A stretch of 5,400 nt of DNA, from positions 1 to 5,400 of the forward strand of contig JALGZU010000215.1 of NCBI GenBank assembly GCA_025774735.1. The letters are read 5' to 3'. Under the pieces are notes generated by a model. It was given only the letters and a program-made list of their open reading frames with translations. It was not told the DNA's origin and made no database searches. The position numbers and the translations under genes were made by a program. Source of the stretch: a candidate division LCP-89 bacterium (GTDB taxonomy: Bacteria > Electryoneota > B3-LCP). Positions 1 to 5,400 of this stretch are shown in pieces; the stretch's first letter is position 1, and the number at the start of each line of letters is the position of its first letter.

Positions 1-216
1 GAAGCCATCCCTGAGGGCGCATCCTTTGCCCCCATTTGACCGTCTCCGTAATACCTGCACGCCAGTTAGTCCGGCCGAGTCTGCCGTACCATCCGTTGAA
101 CCGTCGTCCACGACGAGAACGCATTCAGCGGCGATATGCGAGGTTATTCCAGATATAACACGGCCGATTCTCTCCGCCGCATTGTAAGCGGGGATCACGA
201 CAGTCCAGGAATCCAT
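1..216 (-). CDS. Family 2 glycosyltransferase, N-terminal part (runs off left edge)
   Basis: The first 72 codons of a GT-A fold glycosyltransferase of the GT2 family are visible; the rest lies beyond base 1. The translation begins MDSWTVVIPAYNAAERIG, the classic first beta strand and nucleotide-sugar loop. VLVVDDGSTDG follows at residues 33-43, with the paired Asp37-Asp38 typical of the UDP- or GDP-sugar binding site, and then NGGKGCALRDGF at 61-72. The N-x-GKG-xA-x-R-x-GF signature is common in dolichol- or polyprenyl-phosphate sugar transferases (DPM1/GtrB-like), so sugar transfer to a lipid carrier or envelope glycan at the cytoplasmic membrane is plausible; donor and acceptor cannot be read. 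The start is fixed by an in-frame TAG eight codons upstream and no other ATG between. There is no clear Shine-Dalgarno sequence, and a good promoter lies just upstream, giving a leader of only about 16 bases. The fold is certain; the exact subfamily is not. Confidence 0.93.
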   Translation of the reverse strand, partial: MDSWTVVIPAYNAAERIGRVISGITSHIAAECVLVVDDGSTDGTADSAGLTGVQVLRRRSNGGKGCALRDGF

Positions 217-238
217 GGTTATGGTTCTGAAAAGCTAA

Positions 239-267
239 AATGTACTAAAATAATTGGCGATTGTCAA
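239..267 (-). promoter_or_regulatory. Sigma-70 type promoter for the glycosyltransferase gene
   Basis: Read on the minus strand, a perfect -35 box TTGACA (267-262) is followed by a 17-base spacer and a -10 box TACATT (244-239), which matches TATAAT at four of six positions including the key second A and final T. Transcription would start near base 232, about 16 bases before the ATG. The flanks are AT-rich. This suggests that the glycosyltransferase is transcribed separately from the two-component operon upstream. The call rests on motif and spacing only. Confidence 0.6.
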
Positions 268-272
268 GCTGT

Positions 273-304
273 TTTAACTGAAATCCAAAAATTGCTGAGT
301 TAAA
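273..304. repeat. Inverted repeat upstream of the glycosyltransferase promoter
   Basis: Two perfect 7-base arms, TTTAACT (273-279) and AGTTAAA (298-304), flank an 18-base AT-rich spacer. The inner arm ends five bases upstream of the -35 box of the glycosyltransferase promoter. This position would suit an activator site or UP-like element. As an RNA hairpin it would be weak (mostly A-U pairs, long loop), so it is not a convincing terminator for the regulator gene. In AT-rich DNA a 7-base repeat can arise by chance. Confidence 0.3.
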
Positions 305-407
305 GTGATGATTGGGTCGCGGGGATGATCATTTCAGGCAATTAAAAGCAGATTTGGGAGCTGGCGTTTGAGGAAATATGCGACTACCGGGGTTGTGGTC
401 ATATTCT

Positions 408-1772
408 TTAGGTGCCGGGAGGTTTTATGTCTAATTTCTTCATCTTCACGTAGAAATTCTGACGGGGTATTCCCGTAGCACGGGCGGCCGCAGCGACGTT
501 TTCGTATTCTTCCAGAGCATTCAGGATATAAGCGCGTTCGAACTCTGTTTTGGCTTGGCTGTATGATAACCGCTGCCGGGAAAGGTCCTGATTCGGAGGG
601 ATTTCAACAACCCCTGCAGGGAGGTCGATTTCGTCGATGACGTCAGTGCTGCAGAGCGCGATCGCCCGTTCCAGAACGTTCTGGAGTTCCCTGATGTTCC
701 CAGGCCAGTAGTACTCCCGCAGCAGTTGCAGAGCCCGTTTTGAGATCTTCCGGACCGGTTTGTTATACCGGGCGGCGGCAGAGCGCATGAATTGGTCGGT
801 CAGCGGTGAGATGTCACCCTGCCGTTCTCGCAAGGGAGGAATGTGGATATTGATGACGTTGAGTCGATAATAGAGATCTTCGCGAAATGAACCCTCTTCG
901 ACCATCTCGCTGAGGTTGCGGTGGGTCGCTGCGATGACTCTGCAATCGACCTCGATGTCTGCATCGCCACCGACCCGGTTGAAGGTTTTTTCCTGCAGTA
1001 CTCTGAGCAACTTCACCTGGAGATCAGGAGGCATGTCCCCGATTTCATCCAGGAAGATGGTGCCGTCATCCGCCTTCTCGAAGTAACCGATTCCCCGCTT
1101 GACGGCTCCGGTGAATGCACCGCGCTCATGACCAAATAGGAGGGACTCCAGGAGTCCATGTGGGAGGCCTCCGCAGTTCAAGGCGACGAACGGTTTTGCT
1201 GAACGGTTCGATCGGTCATGAATCCGGTGAGCGATCACTTCCTTTCCTGTCCCCGTCTCGCCCGTGATCAGTACAGTCGTATCCAGGGGCGCCACCCGTT
1301 CGACCATCTGCAAGACCTTCGAGAATTCCTCACCGCCGATGAGGACCGGTTCTTGCTTTAATTTGCGGAGTTCCTGTTTCAATTCCCGATTTTCCCGTTC
1401 CAGCCTGCGCGCTTTTAAGATGCGGTTAATCGCCAGCACTAAAACCTCTGGATCCGGGAGGGGTTTCTCGATGAAATCTTCTGCGCCCAACTGGATCGCT
1501 CGTACAGCCACGGATATTGATCCTTTACCACTCATCATAAGAACGCTGGTATCGCTTCCGGCCGATTTTATCCGTTCCAGAAGGTCAAGTCCAGAAAGCC
1601 CCGGCATGACCATGTCCGTCAAGACGATGTCGAAGGACGCCTTCCCAAACTCCTCCAGAGCTATCTGGACATCAGGGCAGAGGACGATCTCCCGGTGCGG
1701 TTCTTCGAGGGCTGTTCGGCAGAGTTCCCTGCTGGACTCTTCATCGTCGACGATCAGGATGCGCTCTTTCAT
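408..1772 (-). CDS. NtrC-family sigma-54-dependent response regulator
   Basis: This 454-residue protein has the full NtrC/AtoC/ZraR architecture and usual length. The receiver domain (about 4-120) has the acidic pair Asp9-Asp10, phosphoacceptor Asp53 in LTDMVMPG, Ser81 and Lys103 in IEKP. A charged coiled-coil linker (about 117-141) leads to the AAA+ domain (about 145-370): Walker A GETGTGKE (171-178), the sigma-54 contact loop GAFTGA (218-223), Walker B with FLDE (240-243), arginine-finger region FREDLYYRLNV (296-306) and sensor II in WPGNIREL (356-363). A Fis-type helix-turn-helix follows (about 414-448, VAAAARATGIPRQNFYVKMKK). When phosphorylated by the kinase encoded just upstream, it should oligomerise, bind enhancer sites and drive open-complex formation by RNA polymerase-sigma-54 through ATP hydrolysis. 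All catalytic residues are present. The start overlaps the kinase stop codon and has a GAGG ribosome binding site. The target genes are unknown; no sigma-54 promoter was seen in the two gaps. Confidence 0.97.
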   Translation of the reverse strand: MKERILIVDDEESSRELCRTALEEPHREIVLCPDVQIALEEFGKASFDIVLTDMVMPGLSGLDLLERIKSAGSDTSVLMMSGKGSISVAVRAIQLGAEDFIEKPLPDPEVLVLAINRILKARRLERENRELKQELRKLKQEPVLIGGEEFSKVLQMVERVAPLDTTVLITGETGTGKEVIAHRIHDRSNRSAKPFVALNCGGLPHGLLESLLFGHERGAFTGAVKRGIGYFEKADDGTIFLDEIGDMPPDLQVKLLRVLQEKTFNRVGGDADIEVDCRVIAATHRNLSEMVEEGSFREDLYYRLNVINIHIPPLRERQGDISPLTDQFMRSAAARYNKPVRKISKRALQLLREYYWPGNIRELQNVLERAIALCSTDVIDEIDLPAGVVEIPPNQDLSRQRLSYSQAKTEFERAYILNALEEYENVAAAARATGIPRQNFYVKMKKLDIKPPGT

Positions 1773-3919
1773 GCGGGAACCTCACAAGCCTCTTCCATGA
1801 CGGCTAATTCCGAGTTGTTTTCAAGTGGGATATGCAGGGTTAGACGGGTGCCTTTCCCCGGTTCACTGTGAACAGCGAACTTGACTCCGTAGGGCTCCAG
1901 AACCTTTCTGGCAATAGATAATCCCAATCCGGCGCCGCTGGGGACGCCGTCATCCCGTTTGCGCCGCTTGGTGCTGTAAAAGGGCAGAAAAATCTTGTTC
2001 AGGTCTTCCTCGGATATTCCCACACCGGTATCCTCTATCTCCAGTTTAATTTCGAATTCGTCATGGGAGGTTCGTACCATCAGTTCATGATTGGGACTCT
2101 CCAGCAAAGCATCAATTGCATTGACGATAATGTTCAACAGGGCGTGACTAAAATCACCATAGACACCCTGGATTGTCGGCAGGTCTGGATCGAGTTTGAA
2201 ATGTTTGTTAACGTTATGTTTGTAGAAAAGATCCGCTTCGAGGAATTGCAATTCATCCTGGATAATTTCGTTCAAATTGAGCGCCTCATGTGAGCTGGTG
2301 CCAGTACGCCGCCAACGCCGCCCAAGGATGGAGATCTGATCTGCAATACGCCTGGCATCATCGGTGATGCGCTGGGGGAATTCCGCGTCGGGGGCATTCC
2401 TACGCATCAGGCTCGAAAAGCCGATGATGCTGTTTAAAGGGCTGTTCAGGTTGTGGATGATCCCCTGGGAATACAAGCCCAGGAATGCCATGCGTGAAGC
2501 TTCGATTAACTCCATCTCCAGGTCATTCCGCTCGGTAACGTCGACGAATGTTGACAATACTCCAGTTTCGTGACCGAGGGGATCTTCGAGACGTCCCGAT
2601 GTTTTCAGAGCCTGAATCCGGCGGCCATCAGGACGAATCCATTCAACCTCTTCAGTGGAAAAACCGGTAGCCCCTTCGATATGACTTTCTTTAGCCGTGA
2701 TCAGGCTTTCTAGTTTAAACGGGATTGTCCGGTCTTCATCACTCTCCCAACAGATCCCCAAAAATTCTTCCATGCACGGGTTCATATACACCACCTCTTG
2801 CCGCGCATTTTCCACGATTACGCCTTCTTTCATCGCCAGAATCATCGTTCGGAAGGTCAAAAGCTCGTTGTGTTGTTCGGAGAGTTGCTGAAGCATTCGA
2901 TTGAAAGAATTGGACATTGACGAGATTTCACCACCGCCGGTTACCGGAACACGCTGCGAGAGATCCTTCGTTTCGCTGATGACTTCCATGGTTCTCGAGA
3001 GTGTGCGGATGGGGCGCTCGATCCACAAGCCCAAGATAAGGGCTGCCAGCAGAACAATGGCGAGTAGCGGGATGCCGAAGGAAAGGAGCATCCGATCAAT
3101 TGCCTCTTTCACGAACCGAACCGGCGAGAGGGTGGGATACCAACCTACTGCGGCAATTTCGATCCCCTCCATGTTCTTGAGAGCTCGAAATCCGATCAGA
3201 CGGTCCTGATCATGGGCTTCGAAGAGGTACGTTCCATTCCTGGATACCATCTCCGAAAAGATTTCTCCGGGATCAATTTTGAGCATCGCACTGCTCGTGT
3301 CCGTCGTGGCTATGGGGCGGCCTCCATAGTAAACCACCAGATCCGACTGCTCATCCGGGTGAATGCTCAGGAGAAAGCTGTGCGTCAGGCGACGTCCGAA
3401 GACCAGTGTTCCGATCTGTTTGGAATTAGAGAGCACCTGGCTTCGGGCGGTCAGGTACAGATTACGCGGAGTCGTGGTCCAGCCCGAGGTGATGCTGTCC
3501 GGCAGCGTGTCAAGCTCAAGCAATGGCGAGATATCATACTCTTTAAGTCTGTGCCAGTGATAAAGAATCTCACCCCGGGGATCGCATAGAGCCAGATAGT
3601 CAAGCTGATAACTCTGAGGCGCCCATCCCTCCAAGTTTTCTTCTCCCCAGGCCGGGTCGGGGTGATCGAAGAAATTAGCCAACTCTTCCCAACTGGCCAC
3701 GCCCTCGACGGCTTCCAGGAGGTTTTTCTCGGCCACCTGGAAGGAACGCAAAGCTTGAGCAGATCCATCTCTGACCTGGGATTCCCTGATGTTACGGAAT
3801 CCACTCGCACCCAGGTGGATCAGCACTCTTGAGGAGAGCAGCAGGGGCAGCAGGCTGACCGCGCAGAGGAAGATGAACAGCTTTGCCCGTACGGATAACT
3901 GTCGGCGTTGACTCGTCAT
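1769..3919 (-). CDS. Membrane sensor histidine kinase (CHASE4-like sensor, HAMP, PAS, HisKA, HATPase)
   Basis: This 716-residue kinase is the probable partner of the regulator that follows. It has a first membrane helix (about 13-34), an extracytoplasmic region (about 35-276), a second helix (about 277-299), HAMP (about 300-354), PAS (about 355-465, ending STFVDVTERN), a dimerisation/phosphoacceptor domain (about 468-545) and HATPase (about 586-698). The sensor region resembles CHASE4: an ASWEELANFFDHPDP stretch (75-89), a beta-rich DYLALCDPRGEILY (107-120), GTLVFGRRLT (170-179) and a closing GFRALKNMEGIEI (243-255). The ATP site looks complete: N box with Asn596 and Asn600, G1 DTGVGI (630-635), F box FLPFYSTK (644-651) and G2 GAGLGL (662-667). 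The phosphoacceptor His489 is certain by position but sits in GIIHNLNSPL: residue +1 is Asn rather than Glu/Asp, and +4 is Ser rather than Asn/Thr. The ATG lacks a clear Shine-Dalgarno sequence. The gene overlaps the regulator by four bases. The signal is unknown; the CHASE4 call is by resemblance. Confidence 0.96.
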   Translation of the reverse strand: MTSQRRQLSVRAKLFIFLCAVSLLPLLLSSRVLIHLGASGFRNIRESQVRDGSAQALRSFQVAEKNLLEAVEGVASWEELANFFDHPDPAWGEENLEGWAPQSYQLDYLALCDPRGEILYHWHRLKEYDISPLLELDTLPDSITSGWTTTPRNLYLTARSQVLSNSKQIGTLVFGRRLTHSFLLSIHPDEQSDLVVYYGGRPIATTDTSSAMLKIDPGEIFSEMVSRNGTYLFEAHDQDRLIGFRALKNMEGIEIAAVGWYPTLSPVRFVKEAIDRMLLSFGIPLLAIVLLAALILGLWIERPIRTLSRTMEVISETKDLSQRVPVTGGGEISSMSNSFNRMLQQLSEQHNELLTFRTMILAMKEGVIVENARQEVVYMNPCMEEFLGICWESDEDRTIPFKLESLITAKESHIEGATGFSTEEVEWIRPDGRRIQALKTSGRLEDPLGHETGVLSTFVDVTERNDLEMELIEASRMAFLGLYSQGIIHNLNSPLNSIIGFSSLMRRNAPDAEFPQRITDDARRIADQISILGRRWRRTGTSSHEALNLNEIIQDELQFLEADLFYKHNVNKHFKLDPDLPTIQGVYGDFSHALLNIIVNAIDALLESPNHELMVRTSHDEFEIKLEIEDTGVGISEEDLNKIFLPFYSTKRRKRDDGVPSGAGLGLSIARKVLEPYGVKFAVHSEPGKGTRLTLHIPLENNSELAVMEEACEVPA
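1780..1783 (-). promoter_or_regulatory. Ribosome binding site of the response regulator
   Basis: GAGG on the minus strand lies seven bases upstream of the regulator ATG (1772-1770), inside the final codons of the kinase gene. Together with the ATGA overlap (1769-1772) it fixes the regulator start and implies translational coupling, which would keep kinase and regulator amounts linked. Confidence 0.65.
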
Positions 3920-3945
3920 GACTTAGGACGCATAGAGGTCGTCAA

Positions 3946-3971
3946 TTACGAAGTAGATTATAACTCCGTAA
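3946..3971. promoter_or_regulatory. Imperfect dyad over the -10 region of the kinase promoter, possible operator
   Basis: On the minus strand TTACGGAG (3971-3964) and CTTCGTAA (3953-3946) form 8-base arms matching at seven of eight positions, around a 10-base centre that contains the TATAAT box. The right arm reaches the expected transcription start, so most of the dyad is untranscribed and would act as DNA rather than as an RNA hairpin. A dimeric repressor bound here would block RNA polymerase. The binding protein is unknown, and the site could be chance. Confidence 0.35.
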
Positions 3972-3985
3972 CCGGGCTAAGTCAA
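3957..3985 (-). promoter_or_regulatory. Sigma-70 type promoter of the two-component operon
   Basis: The minus strand carries TTGACT (3985-3980, five of six consensus matches), a 17-base spacer and a perfect TATAAT (3962-3957). Transcription would start near 3950, giving a leader of about 31 bases before the kinase ATG at 3919. This is the strongest promoter-like sequence in the window. It indicates that kinase and regulator are expressed by housekeeping polymerase independently of the hydrolase gene upstream. No convincing intrinsic terminator separates the two, so some read-through is possible. Confidence 0.7.
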
Positions 3986-4062
3986 GCATATTACCTTGTG
4001 GTATAGGGGGAAAGGGGATTATAGAAGGTGAGATGACCTTTTTGACCGGGAGGTAGATAACG

Positions 4063-5400
4063 TCAGGGCTGGCAGCGAACCTGGAAAAACTGTTTGGTTT
4101 CAGGAACCGAGATGGTTGCCGGTGGTGCGCTGACAGTTGTGAGCGAATCGCCGGTCAGGCGGTCGATAAAGGGGTAATCGGATGAGTAGATAGTGTAACC
4201 GGATACGGTCAAAGGTCTGCCAAAGACGTCTGCGGTAACGGGTGACCAGTTAAGCTGTACTTCGTTCGGCGATTGCCAGCTGATTTCCGCGGTGGGAGGT
4301 TGCGGAGGCCCCCAGGCATCCATTTCGCTGAGTGCCCAGGATGCAAGTTCATCCTGGAAAGCTTCGACTATGCCAGGTTCAGGGATGCCTTGATTGCGCC
4401 AAACGGCGAGTGCCGAATCTCCCCTGGCTGCGGCCTGGTTCTCCAGCGATGCGAGGAAAGGTGCGAGGCCCTGACCATTTTCGTCAAGCAGGTGCCACGT
4501 GTCCAAGGCGTCAGAGGCTATCTGGCGCTTGTAGAGATACCCTCTTAATTGGATGGCTTTCAGGTTTATAGGCGCGTAATCAGGACCGTCACACTCCGGG
4601 GGCGTCGATCCGGCTCGAACCCAGAGGGGTAGAGCGATGGTGGCAATCGGTTCGCCTACCATGGCCCACAACGTGGAAAGAAGTGGATCCTCACCAGCCT
4701 GTATGCCTTGAACGACGTACGCCGATTTGGTGATATCACGGTTGATGGAATCGTGCGTGTGTAAAATGCCGTATGGCAACCCGATCGTTCTGCCCTGGAA
4801 GGGGAGGGGGTAGGGATCAATCTCTTCGTTTACGAGATCGCGCAGAATAGTCTGAAAAGTATAGCTCTGCGATATGAAATCACCGGCATACGCCGAGTCC
4901 AGCATTGTCAGAGCGCGGTCGTGTCGATGCTGTCCAACGTGATTGGGTCCACCCATATAGCCGAAATTGGCGCGCACCATGTAACCGTTGGGTGCCGCCA
5001 GGGGATCATCCAGGTCGAGGCGGAAATACTCGTAGCTGGCAGCCTCGAAAAAAGCTCCATCGCCGTAGGCATCGATGACACCGTAGATGGCCGGCCGGGT
5101 GCGGCCGGAATCAGTCGTCATCATGATCAGTTCAAAATCGTCGACAGTCGCACAGTTCTTCAGTGCATCCCGGATAATGTATCCATCATCATCTGGCCCG
5201 GGAACTAGATCGCTGAAGTTCCAGGCGTTGGCGTTCTGGATGGCGAAGCCCGTCTCGTTCACACCGCCCCACGCCTGGTCAGTTACATCGGCGTAAGTGA
5301 CAGTGATGTAGGCGTAAGTGCCAGAGTTATCATAGACGAATTCCTGCATCTCATTGGATACGTCGCGGGATTTCCAGAGCAGCGGACGGCCATCCTGGGT
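4063..5400 (-). CDS. Ntn-type C45-like hydrolase/acyltransferase with C-terminal Fn3-like domain (start beyond right edge)
   Basis: The frame is open to the right edge, giving 445 residues in the window. An internal ATG at 5349 is not the true start, because the 17 codons before it read TQDGRPLLWKSRDVSNE. DGRPLLWKxRD is the conserved block shortly after the catalytic N-terminal Cys in C45-like (acyl-CoA:6-APA acyltransferase or carcinine hydrolase-like) Ntn amidases, so the Cys must lie just outside. Further family-like segments are WGGVNETGFAIQNANAWN (residues 44-61) and GRTRPAIYGVIDAYGDGAFFEA (99-120). Such enzymes cut linear amide bonds or transfer acyl groups; the substrate cannot be told from sequence. 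Residues about 369-445 form an Fn3-like beta module (VQLNWSPV, SGYTIYSSDYPF, closing FFQVRC) reached by a Pro-rich linker. Such tails usually mark secreted or surface proteins, but any signal peptide is outside the window. C45 versus the related C69 or CBAH families remains open. The gene precedes the two-component operon by 143 bases, which contain the latter's own promoter. Confidence 0.82.
   Translation of the reverse strand, partial: TQDGRPLLWKSRDVSNEMQEFVYDNSGTYAYITVTYADVTDQAWGGVNETGFAIQNANAWNFSDLVPGPDDDGYIIRDALKNCATVDDFELIMMTTDSGRTRPAIYGVIDAYGDGAFFEAASYEYFRLDLDDPLAAPNGYMVRANFGYMGGPNHVGQHRHDRALTMLDSAYAGDFISQSYTFQTILRDLVNEEIDPYPLPFQGRTIGLPYGILHTHDSINRDITKSAYVVQGIQAGEDPLLSTLWAMVGEPIATIALPLWVRAGSTPPECDGPDYAPINLKAIQLRGYLYKRQIASDALDTWHLLDENGQGLAPFLASLENQAAARGDSALAVWRNQGIPEPGIVEAFQDELASWALSEMDAWGPPQPPTAEISWQSPNEVQLNWSPVTADVFGRPLTVSGYTIYSSDYPFIDRLTGDSLTTVSAPPATISVPETKQFFQVRCQP

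Noticed and set aside
300..332. Ten-codon minus-strand ORF (MIIPATQSSL) in the gap before the glycosyltransferase
   Set aside because: There is no ribosome binding site and no promoter correctly placed for it. Its size is expected by chance.
381..400. Dyad just after the regulator stop (GACCAC/GTAGTC) as a possible terminator
   Set aside because: In the minus-strand transcript the stem has a C-A mismatch and no U tract follows, so it is not a credible intrinsic terminator.
1264..1800. Plus-strand ORF of 178 codons
   Set aside because: It lies antisense to the receiver domain and linker of the regulator and is rich in Ser/Arg with no recognisable fold. The minus frame has complete domain motifs there.
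3212..3589. Plus-strand ORF of 125 codons
   Set aside because: It is antisense to the sensor domain of the kinase, which is a continuous and well-explained reading frame. No motif is seen in the plus-strand product.
3451..3810. Second minus-strand frame of 119 codons inside the kinase gene
   Set aside because: It is an out-of-frame shadow of the sensor region with low-complexity Arg/Ser content and no domain.
4018..4023. A second TATAAT on the minus strand between hydrolase and kinase
   Set aside because: The hexamer at 17-base spacing (GTCAAA) matches the -35 consensus at only three of six positions. The promoter at 3957-3985 is far better.
4025..4043. Plus-strand hairpin AAGGT-6-ACCTT followed by a run of T
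   Set aside because: The stem is only five pairs, and no plus-strand gene ends here. On the minus strand, where the genes are, the T run is missing.

Overview
The window is a compact stretch of bacterial chromosome in which every recognisable gene lies on the minus strand, so it reads from right to left. Transcription order: (1) a probably secreted Ntn-type C45-like hydrolase/acyltransferase, its start beyond the right edge (4063-5400); (2) a membrane sensor histidine kinase (1769-3919); (3) an NtrC-type sigma-54 activating response regulator (408-1772); (4) the first 72 codons of a family 2 glycosyltransferase running off the left edge (1-216). There are no tRNA or rRNA genes, CRISPR arrays, insertion sequences or long repeats. 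The two intergenic gaps are 191 and 143 bases, so no stretch over 300 bases lacks a gene.

The kinase and regulator form one two-component operon. Their reading frames overlap by four bases (ATGA), and a GAGG ribosome binding site for the regulator lies inside the end of the kinase gene. A near-consensus sigma-70 type promoter (TTGACT, 17 bases, TATAAT) precedes the kinase, with an imperfect dyad around its -10 box. The kinase has an extracytoplasmic sensor region resembling CHASE4, then HAMP, PAS, a dimerisation/phosphoacceptor domain and a HATPase domain. The regulator has a receiver, an AAA+ sigma-54 activator domain with an intact GAFTGA loop, and a Fis-type DNA-binding domain. I found no -24/-12 (sigma-54) promoter in the two gaps, so its targets are probably elsewhere. 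The glycosyltransferase has its own promoter (TTGACA, 17 bases, TACATT) and is probably a separate unit.

The organism cannot be named from this window. Moderate GC content, weak or absent Shine-Dalgarno sequences before two of the three visible starts, and an extracellular enzyme ending in an Fn3-like module fit an uncultured lineage of the Fibrobacteres-Chlorobi-Bacteroidetes (FCB) superphylum or a related candidate phylum. This is inference. The genes are mostly ordinary. The points most worth a second look are the unusual phosphoacceptor motif of the kinase (HNLNSPL instead of HExxNP), the dyad on the kinase promoter, and the Fn3-tailed hydrolase beside a sensor of unknown signal.
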